A DNA stretch of 64,000 bases from Janthinobacterium sp051380735 (GTDB taxonomy: Bacteria; Pseudomonadota; Gammaproteobacteria; Burkholderiales; Burkholderiaceae_D). Below are positions 24,764-33,435 of the stretch, piece by piece. The notes below the pieces were generated by a model, which had not been told where the DNA came from, made no database searches, and saw only the letters and a program-made list of their open reading frames with translations. Position numbers and translations under genes: made by a program. Position 1 is the stretch's first letter. Every line of letters starts with the position of its first letter. The stretch is from assembly GCF_051380735.1 (NCBI RefSeq), contig NZ_JBNYXQ010000016.1:8866-72865 (forward strand). The letters are read 5' to 3'.

Positions 24764-26017
24764 ATGTACCAACATATTACAGTACCTGCTGACGGACAAA
24801 AAATCACCGTCAACGCCGATTTTTCGCTGAACGTGCCCGACCAGCCGATTATTCCCTTCATAGAAGGCGATGGCACCGGCAGCGATATCACCCCGGTGAT
24901 GATCAAGGTGGTTGACGCGGCGGTGGCCAAGGCTTATGGCGGCGCGCGCAAGATCAGCTGGATGGAAATCTTTGCCGGCGAAAAAGCTACCCGGGTGTAT
25001 GGCGCCGACAGCTGGCTGCCGGCGGAAACGCTGGAAGTGCTGAAAGACTATGTGGTGTCGATCAAGGGGCCGTTGACCACCCCGGTCGGTGGCGGCATGC
25101 GTTCGCTCAACGTGGCATTGCGCCAGCAGCTCGACCTGTATGTATGCCTGCGCCCGGTGCGCTATTTCAAGGGCGTGCCGTCGCCATTGAAAGCGCCGGA
25201 AAAAACCGATATGGTGATTTTCCGCGAAAACTCGGAAGATATCTATGCCGGCATCGAATACGCGCAGGGCACCGATGAGGCGAAAAAGCTGATCGATTTC
25301 CTGGTCAGGGAAATGGGAGTGACGAAAATCCGCTTTCCCGACACCTCGGGCATCGGCATCAAGCCGGTCTCGGTCGAAGGCACCGAGCGGCTGGTGCGCA
25401 AGGCGCTGCAATATGCAATCGACAATGACAAGCCGTCCGTGACAATCGTGCACAAAGGCAACATCATGAAATACACGGAAGGCGGTTTCCGCGACTGGGC
25501 CTATGCGCTGGCGCAAAAGGAGTTCGGCGCTGAACTGATCGATGGCGGCCCGTGGTGCAAGTTCAAGAATCCGAAAACCGGGCGCGACATCACCGTCAAG
25601 GATTCGATTGCCGACGCATTCCTGCAACAAATCCTGATGCGTCCGGTGGAATACAGCGTGATCGCTACCCTGAACCTCAATGGCGACTATATTTCCGACG
25701 CGCTGGCGGCCCAGGTCGGCGGCATCGGCATTGCACCGGGCGGCAACCTGTCCGATTCGGTGGCCATGTTCGAAGCCACCCACGGCACGGCGCCGAAATA
25801 CGCGGGCAAGGACGTGGTGAATCCCGGTTCCCTGATTCTGTCGGCGGAAATGATGTTGCGCCACATGGGCTGGGTCGAAGCGGCGGACCTGATCATCGCG
25901 GCGATGCAAAAGTCGATCGCCCTGAAACGCGTGACCTATGATTTTGCGCGCCTGATGGAAGACGCCACGCAGGTGTCGTGCTCGGGCTTTGGCGAAGTGA
26001 TGGTCGAGCAGATGTAA
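24764..26017 (+). CDS. icd: NADP-dependent isocitrate dehydrogenase
   Basis: This 417-residue TCA-cycle enzyme converts isocitrate to 2-oxoglutarate, making NADPH. Landmarks are IPFIEGDGTGSDITPVM, the phosphorylatable Ser114 in GGGMRSLNVALRQ (Ser113 in E. coli), RENSEDIYAGIEY, VTIVHKGNIMKYTEGGFRDW, and ATHGTAPKYAGKDVVNPGS. Length matches the E. coli dimeric enzyme. GGAG precedes ATG 24764. A perfect bidirectional terminator follows. The dyad at 24687 suggests specific regulation. An in-frame upstream ATG (24710) is rejected because it would add 18 non-family residues. Confidence 0.96.
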   Translation: MYQHITVPADGQKITVNADFSLNVPDQPIIPFIEGDGTGSDITPVMIKVVDAAVAKAYGGARKISWMEIFAGEKATRVYGADSWLPAETLEVLKDYVVSIKGPLTTPVGGGMRSLNVALRQQLDLYVCLRPVRYFKGVPSPLKAPEKTDMVIFRENSEDIYAGIEYAQGTDEAKKLIDFLVREMGVTKIRFPDTSGIGIKPVSVEGTERLVRKALQYAIDNDKPSVTIVHKGNIMKYTEGGFRDWAYALAQKEFGAELIDGGPWCKFKNPKTGRDITVKDSIADAFLQQILMRPVEYSVIATLNLNGDYISDALAAQVGGIGIAPGGNLSDSVAMFEATHGTAPKYAGKDVVNPGSLILSAEMMLRHMGWVEAADLIIAAMQKSIALKRVTYDFARLMEDATQVSCSGFGEVMVEQM

Positions 26018-26043
26018 AGATCAGGTGTAAAGCGAAGGACGAA

Positions 26044-26071
26044 AAAAACCCCGTTCGAAAACGGGGTTTTT
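26044..26071. terminator. Bidirectional intrinsic terminator between icd and the cold-shock gene
   Basis: A perfect 12-base stem, AAAAACCCCGTT (26044-26055) and AACGGGGTTTTT (26060-26071), with loop CGAA. It has A/T runs on both sides and so serves the two convergent genes. Confidence 0.9.
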
Positions 26072-26094
26072 CACATCTGAGGGCCGAAAGAAGC

Positions 26095-26298
26095 TTAGGC
26101 GGACTGGATGTTGGAAGCTTGCTTGCCTTTAGGGCCTTGCGTGACTTCGAATTGAACTTTTTGACCTTCTTTGAGGGTCTTGAAACCGTTCATGTTGATC
26201 GCGGAGAAATGAGCAAACAAATCTTCGCCGCCATCATCTGGAGTGATGAAGCCAAAGCCTTTGGAATCATTGAACCACTTAACTGTACCTGTTGCCAT
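26095..26298 (-). CDS. CspA-family cold-shock protein
   Basis: This 67-residue single OB-fold RNA chaperone has both nucleic-acid motifs: KGFGFI (RNP1) and DLFAHF (RNP2). The start MATGTVKWFNDSKGFGFITP is standard for the family, so ATG 26298 is chosen over a possible upstream start (26313). Cold-shock genes usually have long 5' leaders, and here about 115 bases separate the promoter at 26420 and the start. The gene is divergent from clpS. Confidence 0.95.
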   Translation of the reverse strand: MATGTVKWFNDSKGFGFITPDDGGEDLFAHFSAINMNGFKTLKEGQKVQFEVTQGPKGKQASNIQSA

Positions 26299-26342
26299 AA
26301 AAAGAACTTTCAAAATTAAAACAAATCACACGAGCCATAAAA

Positions 26343-26358
26343 GCAAGAAGCTTCTTGC
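26343..26358 (-). promoter_or_regulatory. Perfect palindrome with following T-run in the cold-shock leader
   Basis: GCAAGAAGCTTCTTGC is a perfect 16-base palindrome within the presumed 5' leader. Read in the direction of the gene (minus) it can form a 6-base stem with loop AGCT and is followed by TTTTATGG, resembling a short attenuator. It lies 44 bases upstream of the start codon. Confidence 0.5.
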
Positions 26359-26419
26359 CCCCTCCTCGACGTCTCACTTCTTATCAAGCTGTACATATTA
26401 CTGCAACAGTCGATACAGC

Positions 26420-26448
26420 ATTGTTGGCGGAATAAATATCGAAGTCAA
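26420..26448 (-). promoter_or_regulatory. Promoter of the cold-shock gene
   Basis: On the minus strand: TTGACT (26448-26443), 17 bases, AACAAT (26425-26420). Initiation near 26413 would give a leader of about 115 bases, as is usual for cold-shock mRNAs. It is the best match in the 323-base gap 26299-26621. Confidence 0.55.
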
Positions 26449-26587
26449 GCGCTTTTCCACTGATCTTGCCAAATTCTTCACGGCCACCAAAAAAGCCACT
26501 CTTGATTTTGGCGACAGGGACGCCATCTGCGCTGAAGTGAGAAAACGCGTAAGATTGAAAACAATTGGAAACGCGCAGATATTGCGC

Positions 26588-26615
26588 ATGACAACCACTG
26601 TGAAAGCATTAGAAT
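26588..26615 (+). promoter_or_regulatory. Promoter of clpS, likely leaderless
   Basis: ATGACA (26588-26593, five of six with TTGACA), 16 bases, TAGAAT (26610-26615, five of six). The clpS ATG begins six bases after the -10, and no Shine-Dalgarno precedes it, so the transcript probably starts at or next to the ATG. Confidence 0.6.
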
Positions 26616-26621
26616 AAGCGT

Positions 26622-26924
26622 ATGGCAACCAAGCACGACACAGAAGCCCTGCTGGAGCGGCAAGCCCTCAAGCCGCCGCCACTCTATCAGGTAGCCTTGC
26701 TCAATGACGATTACACTCCCATGGAATTCGTGGTGGCCGTCATTCAGGAGTACTTCAACAAGGACCGTGAAACGGCAACGCAAATCATGCTCAGTGTTCA
26801 CCGCTACGGCAAAGGAGTGTGCGGCGTGTTCTCTAAAGATATCGCGTGTACCAAAGTGGAGTTCGTTTTAACGCATGCGCGCAAGGCGGGGCATCCCCTG
26901 CAGTGCGTGATGGAGGAAGTATGA
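26622..26924 (+). CDS. clpS: ATP-dependent Clp protease adaptor ClpS
   Basis: This 100-residue N-degron adaptor hands substrates to ClpAP. The core has PPLYQVALLNDDYTPMEFVV (N-end rule pocket with the family NDDYTPMEFV), AVIQEYFNKDRETATQIML and MLSVHRYGKGVCGVFSKDIA. Its last four bases overlap the clpA start (ATGA), so the two are coupled. The N-terminal 20 residues are less conserved, as usual. No ribosome binding site is seen at ATG 26622. Confidence 0.95.
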   Translation: MATKHDTEALLERQALKPPPLYQVALLNDDYTPMEFVVAVIQEYFNKDRETATQIMLSVHRYGKGVCGVFSKDIACTKVEFVLTHARKAGHPLQCVMEEV

Positions 26925-29227
26925 TTGCGCAGGAATTAGAAGTAAGTTTGCACATGGCGTTTGTCGAAGCTCGGCAGGCACGGCATGAATTCATCACGGT
27001 TGAGCATCTGCTGCTGGCACTGCTGGACAATCCCTCTGCAGCCGAGGTGTTGCGTGCCTGCGCGGTCAATATTGACGACCTGCGCAAGACGCTCACCAAC
27101 TTCATCGGCGACAACACGCCGACCGTGCCTGGCACGGGCGAGGTCGATACCCAGCCGACGCTTGGTTTCCAGCGCGTGATCCAGCGCGCCATCATGCACG
27201 TTCAATCGGCATCGAATGGCAAGAAAGAAGTCACCGGCGCCAACGTGCTGGTGGCCATCTTCGGCGAAAAGGATTCGCACGCGGTCTACTACCTGCACCA
27301 GCAGGGCGTGACCCGCCTGGACGTGGTCAATTTCATTTCCCACGGCGTACGCAAGGACCAGTCGACCGAAAGCGCGAAAGCGTCAGAAGGCGTGGAAGAG
27401 GGCGCATCGGGAGCCGAAGGGCAACCGAAGGAAAGTCCGCTCGACCAGTTCACGCAAAACCTGAACAAGGCCGCGGCCGAAGGCAAGATCGACCCGCTGA
27501 TCGGGCGCGAGGACGAAGTCGACCGCGTGATCCAGATCCTGTGCCGCCGCCGCAAGAACAATCCGCTGCTGGTCGGCGAGGCGGGCGTGGGCAAGACGGC
27601 CATCGCCGAAGGCCTGGCCTACCGCATCACGCAAAGCGATGTGCCGGAAATCCTGCAAAATGCGGTCGTGTATTCGCTCGACATGGGCGCCTTGCTGGCC
27701 GGTACCAAATACCGCGGTGACTTCGAACAGCGCCTGAAAGCCGTGCTGAAACAGCTGAAGGACAACCCGAACGGCATCCTGTTCATTGACGAGATCCACA
27801 CTATTATCGGTGCGGGTTCGGCTTCGGGCGGCACGCTGGACGCGTCCAACCTGCTGAAACCGGCGCTGGCCAATGGCCAATTGAAGTGCATCGGCGCGAC
27901 CACTTACACGGAATTCCGTGGCGTGTTCGAAAAAGACCATGCGCTCTCCCGCCGCTTCCAGAAAGTGGACGTCAACGAGCCTACCGTCGAGCAGACCGTG
28001 CAGATCCTGCGCGGCCTGAAATCGCGCTTCGAAGAGCACCACGGCGTGAAATACTCGGCTTCGGCCCTGTCGACGGCAGCTGAACTGGCAGCGCGCTTCA
28101 TTAACGACCGCCATCTGCCCGACAAGGCGATCGACGTCATCGATGAAGCGGGCGCGGCGCAACGCATCCTGCCGAAGTCGAAGCAGAAGAAAACCATCGG
28201 CAAGGCCGAGATCGAGGACATCATTGCCAAGATCGCCCGTATTCCGCCGCAAACGGTCAATCAGGACGATCGCAGCAAGCTGCAAACCATTGATCGCGAC
28301 CTGCGCAATGTGGTGTTCGGGCAAGATCCTGCCATCGATGCGCTGGCTTCGGCCATCAAGATGGCGCGTGCTGGCCTGGGCAAGACGGACAAGCCGATCG
28401 GCTCCTTCCTGTTCTCCGGTCCTACCGGCGTCGGCAAGACCGAGGTGGCCAAGCAACTGGCGTTTATCCTTGGCATCGAGTTGATCCGTTTCGACATGTC
28501 TGAATACATGGAGCGTCATGCGGTCAGTCGTCTGATCGGCGCGCCACCCGGCTATGTCGGTTTCGACCAGGGCGGTTTGCTGACCGAAGCGATCACCAAG
28601 AAGCCGCATGCGGTGTTGCTGCTCGATGAAATTGAAAAAGCCCATCCGGACATTTTCAACATCCTGCTGCAAGTGATGGATCATGGCACCTTGACGGACA
28701 ACAACGGTCGCAAGGCCGACTTCCGCAACGTGATCATCATCATGACCACCAATGCGGGTGCGGAGAGTTTGCAGAAGGCCTCGATCGGCTTCACCAATTC
28801 CAAGCAGGCAGGCGACGAGATGGCCGACATCAAGCGCATGTTCACGCCGGAGTTCCGCAACCGTATCGATGCGACCATCAGCTTCCGTGCGCTGGACCAG
28901 GAAATCATCCTGCGCGTGGTCGACAAGTTCCTGATGCAGCTGGAAGAGCAGCTGCACGAGAAAAAAGTCGAGGCCGTGTTTACCGAGAAGCTGCGTGCCT
29001 TCCTGGGTAAAAAAGGTTTCGATCCGTTGATGGGCGCGCGGCCGATGTCGCGCCTGATCCAGGACATGATCCGCAAGGCGCTGGCCGACGAACTGCTGTT
29101 CGGCCGCCTGGTCACGGGTGGCCGTGTCACGGTCGACCTTGACGACAAGGACCAGGTCTTGCTGGAATTCCCGGAACCGCCAGATGCGGCGCCGACGGCA
29201 GCGCCGGAAACGGTCGAAGTGGAATAA
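26921..29227 (+). CDS. clpA: ATP-dependent Clp protease ATP-binding subunit ClpA
   Basis: This 768-residue AAA+ unfoldase feeds ClpP. An N-terminal Clp repeat domain (about 1-145) precedes AAA1 with Walker A GEAGVGKTA (219-227) and AAA2 with GPTGVGKTE (500-508). Arg finger segments and the FNILLQVMDHGTLTDNNGRK stretch are intact. The start MIAQELEVSLHMAFVEARQ is typical of ClpA. The Glu/Asp-rich tail ends in PETVEVE. It shares four bases with clpS. A terminator at 29246 ends the unit. ClpP is not in the window. Confidence 0.96.
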   Translation: MIAQELEVSLHMAFVEARQARHEFITVEHLLLALLDNPSAAEVLRACAVNIDDLRKTLTNFIGDNTPTVPGTGEVDTQPTLGFQRVIQRAIMHVQSASNGKKEVTGANVLVAIFGEKDSHAVYYLHQQGVTRLDVVNFISHGVRKDQSTESAKASEGVEEGASGAEGQPKESPLDQFTQNLNKAAAEGKIDPLIGREDEVDRVIQILCRRRKNNPLLVGEAGVGKTAIAEGLAYRITQSDVPEILQNAVVYSLDMGALLAGTKYRGDFEQRLKAVLKQLKDNPNGILFIDEIHTIIGAGSASGGTLDASNLLKPALANGQLKCIGATTYTEFRGVFEKDHALSRRFQKVDVNEPTVEQTVQILRGLKSRFEEHHGVKYSASALSTAAELAARFINDRHLPDKAIDVIDEAGAAQRILPKSKQKKTIGKAEIEDIIAKIARIPPQTVNQDDRSKLQTIDRDLRNVVFGQDPAIDALASAIKMARAGLGKTDKPIGSFLFSGPTGVGKTEVAKQLAFILGIELIRFDMSEYMERHAVSRLIGAPPGYVGFDQGGLLTEAITKKPHAVLLLDEIEKAHPDIFNILLQVMDHGTLTDNNGRKADFRNVIIIMTTNAGAESLQKASIGFTNSKQAGDEMADIKRMFTPEFRNRIDATISFRALDQEIILRVVDKFLMQLEEQLHEKKVEAVFTEKLRAFLGKKGFDPLMGARPMSRLIQDMIRKALADELLFGRLVTGGRVTVDLDDKDQVLLEFPEPPDAAPTAAPETVEVE

Positions 29228-29245
29228 GCGCTTTTCCGGCTTGAG

Positions 29246-29280
29246 AAAAACCCGCCCACGCAAGTGTCGCGGGTTTTTTT
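29246..29280 (+). terminator. Intrinsic terminator of clpSA
   Basis: AAAAACCCGC (29246-29255) pairs with GCGGGTTTTT (29269-29278), followed by more T. It lies 19 bases after the clpA stop. Confidence 0.88.
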
Positions 29281-29389
29281 ACGTCCTTTTGGGCAATAAA
29301 GAAGGTTTTCTTCGGGGCGCTTTATGCCAGAATTGTCGTCCGGTATCGACATGATGTCCATGCCGCCTGACCGCTATCTGGATGCCCTC

Positions 29390-32300
29390 ATGAAAATTTC
29401 CAATCGTCTTGCCCTGCTGTTGTTGTCCGCCGGCCTGCTGGGCAGCGCCACCGCTACTGCCGCCGCCACCAGTTACTTCCGTTTTCCCGCTGTGCGTGGC
29501 GACACCGTGGTCTTCACCGCCGAAGGCGACTTGTGGAAAAGCAGCGTGCGTGGCGGGCCGGCCCAGCGCCTGACCACCCATCCCGGCTATGAAACCAATG
29601 CGGCGATTTCGCGCGACGGCCAGTGGCTGGCGTTTTCCGCCTCGTATGAAGGGGCGCAGGACGCCTATGTCATGCCGCTGGCGGGCGGCTTGCCGCGCCG
29701 TATCTCGTATGACAATGGCGGCGTGCTGGTGCTGGGCTGGACGGCGCAGGGTGAAGTGCTGATCAGCACGCAAAATACCGATGGCCCGGCCTCGCGGCGC
29801 ATCGTCGCTGCCATCGATCCGGTCAAGCTCGCGCGGCGCGTGTTTCCGGTCGCCGACGCCAACGACGCCGTGCTCGACGATGCCGGCAAGACGCTGTTCT
29901 TCACGCGCTTTGGCCTGGCCATGACGAACGACAATGTGCGCAACTACCGTGGTGGCGCACATGCCCAGCTGTGGCGCTATGAACTGGACGGCAAGAGCGA
30001 AGCGGTGCCCCTGCACGGCGACGCCGCTGTGCGGGCCGGCAATAACAAGCGGCCCATGTGGTGGCAGGGCAGGGTGTATTACATCAGCGATGAAAGCGGC
30101 AGCGACAATCTGTGGAGCATGCTGCCGGACGGCAGCGACCGCCGCGCCCTGACCAGCCATACTCAATGGGATGTGCGCAATGCCTCCCTGGGCGACGGCA
30201 GGATCGTGTATCAGTTGGGCGCCGATCTGCAGGTGCTGGACCTGGCGGCGGGCACGGACTCGCCGCCATTGCCGATCAGCCTGGTCTCGGACTTTGACCA
30301 GCAGCGCGCGCGCCAGGTACGCTCACCGCTCGATACCCTTTCCAATGTGCAGCTCTCAAGCAAGGATGAACGGCTTGTCCTGACGGCGCGCGGACGCGTC
30401 AGCATCGCCGGCACCGGCAGCCAGCGCCGGGTCGATATCGCGATTCCGGAAGGGGCCCGCGCGCGCGACGCCGTCTTCAGCAGCGATGAAAAATTCGTCT
30501 ACGCCATTGTCGACACCAGCGGCGAAAACGAGATCTGGCGCTATGCGGCCGACGGTTCCGGTCCCGGCGAACGATTGACCACCGAGGGCGACAGCCACCG
30601 CTGGAAACTGTACCCGTCGCCGGACGGGCGTTATCTGGCGCACAGTGACAAGAAGGGCCGTTTCTGGCTGCTCGATCTGGCCACCAGGGCCAATCAGCTG
30701 ATCGACGATGCGGGCAAGGCTGGCGTCGACAAGCACGACGAAGTGCAATGGTCGCCCGACAGCCGCAACCTGGCGCTGGTGCGCGTGGCCAGCAACGAGC
30801 AGCGCGAACAGATCGGTCTTTACAATCTCGCCAGCAAGGAACTGCATTTCGTTACCAGCGACCGCTATACCTCGGGTTCGCCGATGTTCTCGCCCGATGG
30901 CCGCTGGCTGTATTTTTTGTCGGCCCGTCATTTCCAACTGGCCAATGAATCGCCCTGGGGCGACCGCAACATGGGCCCGGTGTTCGACAAGCGCGTCGGC
31001 GTGTATGCGCTGGCGCTGCAGCCGGGCAACCGTTTTCCCTTCCAGCCCGACGACGAGCTGAGCCGCCCCGGCGTGAAACCACCGGAAACCGACGATGAAA
31101 AGGCGGCCGAACTGGCCGCCGAAAAGGCACTGGAAAAAGTTGGAGGCAAGGCGGCCGTGAAAAAAGCGCCCGCCACCGTGCCCGCCATCGTCACCAACGG
31201 GCTGGCGGCACGGCTGTACGAAGTGCCTTTGGCGTCCGGCAACTACACGGCGCTGGCAGTCGACGACAAGCGCCTGTATTTGCTCGATCGCGATGGTGCC
31301 GACAACAAGTCCAGCCTGAAGACTGTGGCGATCGGCAATACCGGTTCCAAGCCCGAGTTGCTGGTCGCCAATGTGCGCGAATTCGACCTGGCGTTCGATA
31401 AAAAACATCTTTACTACCGGACAGCTGCGGCCACTGGTCCCGGCGAGATGCTGGTGATCGAGGCGGGCGCCAAGCTGCCGACCGACCTGACGAAGGCGAA
31501 AGTGAAAGTCGACGACTGGACCTTTGTATCGAATCCGCGCCTGGAATGGAAGCAGATGTTCAACGATGCCTGGCGCTTGCACCGTGACTTCCTGTATGAC
31601 GCGAAAATGCGCGGCGTCGACTGGACGGCCGCACGCAGCAAATATGCACCGCTGGTCGAGCGCGTGACCGACCGCGCCGAACTCAATGACCTGCTGGGCA
31701 TGATGGTGGCCGAAGTGGGCGCCCTGCATTCGCAGATCCGTCCCGGCGAATTGCGCCGCACGGAACAGGAAGGCACGCCGGCCGGCCTCGGCGCCGTGCT
31801 GGTGCGCGGCAAGGATGGTTATCTGGTCGAACATATTTACCGCAGCGAACCGGAATTGCCGTCCGAGCGCGCGCCCTTGTCGCGCCCGGAAGTGGACGTC
31901 AGGGAAGGCGACGTGATCACGGCCGTCAATGGCAAGCCTGCCCTGGGCGCGCGCGATATCAGCGATTTGCTGCTGAACCAGGCCGGCAAGCAGGTGCTGC
32001 TGCAGGTCAGGCGCGGCAATGGTGCGCCACGCGCCGTGATCGTCACGCCGGTCGACATGGCGAAACAGACCGCGCTGCGCTATGGCGACTGGGAGCTGAG
32101 CCGCGCGGAACAGGTGGCCGCCAGCTCGCAAGGGCGCATCGGCTACCTGCACCTGCGCGCCATGGGGGCGCGCGATATCGCCTCGTTCGCGCGCGATTTT
32201 TATGCCAATATCAACCGCGAAGGCTTGATCATCGATGTGCGCCGCAATAACGGCGGCAATATCGACAGCTGGATCATCGAAAAGCTGCTGCGCAAGGCCT

Positions 32301-32737
32301 GGGCCTTCTGGGCGCCGCCCGGCGTGCAGCCGTCGTCGAACATGCAGAACACCTTCCGTGGCCACCTGGTGGTGCTGGTCGACGAGCTGACCTATTCCGA
32401 TGGCGAGACTTTTGCCGCCGGCATCAAGGCCTTGAAGCTCGCGCCGCTGGTGGGCAAGCGCACGGCCGGCGCCGGCGTCTGGCTGAGCGACAACACCAGA
32501 CTGCTGGACAACGGCATGGCGCGCGTGGCGGAAAACGGCCAGTTCGGCGTCGATGGACAGTGGCTGATCGAGGGTGTCGGCGTGGTGCCCGACGTGGAGG
32601 TGGAAAACCCGCCGCACGCCACCTTCAATGGCGGCGACCGCCAGCTGGAAGTGGCGCTCGAGATGCTGGCCAGAAAGTTGAAGGAGGAGCCGCTGCACCA
32701 GTTCCAGGCGCAGCCGATACCGGCCTTGAAGCGTTAG
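29390..32737 (+). CDS. Tricorn-like S41 family peptidase
   Basis: This 1115-residue exported protein starts with a signal peptide (MKISNRLALLLLSAGLLGSA, cleaved near ATAAA). Repeated six/seven-blade propeller-like WD/Kelch-type segments fill about residues 25-640, then a C1 region, a PDZ domain (about 820-905, EGDVITAVNGKPALG) and an S41 tail protease. The active-site region includes IDVRRNNGGNIDSWIIE and TYSDGETFAAGIKALKLAPL, where the Ser after YSDGET region is the expected nucleophile. Tricorn proteases degrade peptides; in Gram-negatives they sit in the periplasm. ATG 29390 gives the signal peptide; earlier in-frame ATGs exist to 29324. Its end overlaps the LytTR gene by four bases tail to tail. 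Confidence 0.88.
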   Translation: MKISNRLALLLLSAGLLGSATATAAATSYFRFPAVRGDTVVFTAEGDLWKSSVRGGPAQRLTTHPGYETNAAISRDGQWLAFSASYEGAQDAYVMPLAGGLPRRISYDNGGVLVLGWTAQGEVLISTQNTDGPASRRIVAAIDPVKLARRVFPVADANDAVLDDAGKTLFFTRFGLAMTNDNVRNYRGGAHAQLWRYELDGKSEAVPLHGDAAVRAGNNKRPMWWQGRVYYISDESGSDNLWSMLPDGSDRRALTSHTQWDVRNASLGDGRIVYQLGADLQVLDLAAGTDSPPLPISLVSDFDQQRARQVRSPLDTLSNVQLSSKDERLVLTARGRVSIAGTGSQRRVDIAIPEGARARDAVFSSDEKFVYAIVDTSGENEIWRYAADGSGPGERLTTEGDSHRWKLYPSPDGRYLAHSDKKGRFWLLDLATRANQLIDDAGKAGVDKHDEVQWSPDSRNLALVRVASNEQREQIGLYNLASKELHFVTSDRYTSGSPMFSPDGRWLYFLSARHFQLANESPWGDRNMGPVFDKRVGVYALALQPGNRFPFQPDDELSRPGVKPPETDDEKAAELAAEKALEKVGGKAAVKKAPATVPAIVTNGLAARLYEVPLASGNYTALAVDDKRLYLLDRDGADNKSSLKTVAIGNTGSKPELLVANVREFDLAFDKKHLYYRTAAATGPGEMLVIEAGAKLPTDLTKAKVKVDDWTFVSNPRLEWKQMFNDAWRLHRDFLYDAKMRGVDWTAARSKYAPLVERVTDRAELNDLLGMMVAEVGALHSQIRPGELRRTEQEGTPAGLGAVLVRGKDGYLVEHIYRSEPELPSERAPLSRPEVDVREGDVITAVNGKPALGARDISDLLLNQAGKQVLLQVRRGNGAPRAVIVTPVDMAKQTALRYGDWELSRAEQVAASSQGRIGYLHLRAMGARDIASFARDFYANINREGLIIDVRRNNGGNIDSWIIEKLLRKAWAFWAPPGVQPSSNMQNTFRGHLVVLVDELTYSDGETFAAGIKALKLAPLVGKRTAGAGVWLSDNTRLLDNGMARVAENGQFGVDGQWLIEGVGVVPDVEVENPPHATFNGGDRQLEVALEMLARKLKEEPLHQFQAQPIPALKR

Positions 32738-33435
32738 AGGCTGGCGGCAGCGCGGAACTGCTGCGCGCGGCGGCGCGACACCTCCACCTGCGTGCCATCG
32801 GTCAGCAGCAGGTCCAGACCGTCGGCCGCATTGGCCGATACCCCGGCGACATGCGCCAGGTTGACGATCTGGCGCCGGTTGGCGCGGAAGAAGCGCGACG
32901 GGTCGAGCCGTTCTTCGAGCTGGTTCAGCGAGCGCGGCATCAAGGGTTGTTCGGTACCAAAATGGACGCGCGCGTAATTGCCTTCCGACGTGAACAGGCT
33001 GATGTTCTCCAGCGCCACGAACCAGCAGCGCGCGCCGTCCTTGATAAAGATCTTGCACGCAGCCGGGGGCGCCGCCTGCACGCGTGCGCCGGCGCGCAGC
33101 AGGGCCGTGGCCAGCCGGTGCGCCTGCACCGGTTTTTGCAGGTAGTCGAGGGCGCTCACTTCAAACGCCTGCAGCGCGTACTGGTCGTAGGCGGTGCAGA
33201 AGATCACCTCGGGCGCCGCATCGAGCGCAGCCAATAAATCAAAGCCGGAACCACCGGGCATCTGTACGTCTAGCAGCAGCACATCGGGCCGCAGCGCGGC
33301 GATCTGCGCCATCGCCTCCAAGGCGCTGGCTGCTTCACCGACGATTTCCACTGCGGGATGGGCTTGCAACAGGCGGCGCAATTCGGCGCGCGCCAGGCGT
33401 TCGTCATCGACCAGCAATACGCGCAAGCTGCTCAT
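32734..33435 (-). CDS. LytTR-family response regulator
   Basis: This 233-residue regulator has a receiver domain with acidic pocket LLVDDERLAR, phospho-acceptor Asp56 (LLLDVQMPGGSG) and Lys in YLQKPV, followed by a LytTR DNA-binding domain (about 125-230; FTSEGNYARVH, RFFRANRRQIVNLAHV). It is the partner of the kinase upstream: their genes overlap by four bases (ATGA) and lie in the same strand. Target genes are unknown; the adjacent hydrolase is a candidate. Confidence 0.93.
   Translation of the reverse strand: MSSLRVLLVDDERLARAELRRLLQAHPAVEIVGEAASALEAMAQIAALRPDVLLLDVQMPGGSGFDLLAALDAAPEVIFCTAYDQYALQAFEVSALDYLQKPVQAHRLATALLRAGARVQAAPPAACKIFIKDGARCWFVALENISLFTSEGNYARVHFGTEQPLMPRSLNQLEERLDPSRFFRANRRQIVNLAHVAGVSANAADGLDLLLTDGTQVEVSRRRAQQFRAAASL

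Noticed and set aside
24602..25909. Upstream extension of the rluE frame into the icd gene
   Set aside because: It is antisense to icd and unrelated to RluE family length; RluE starts at 24601.
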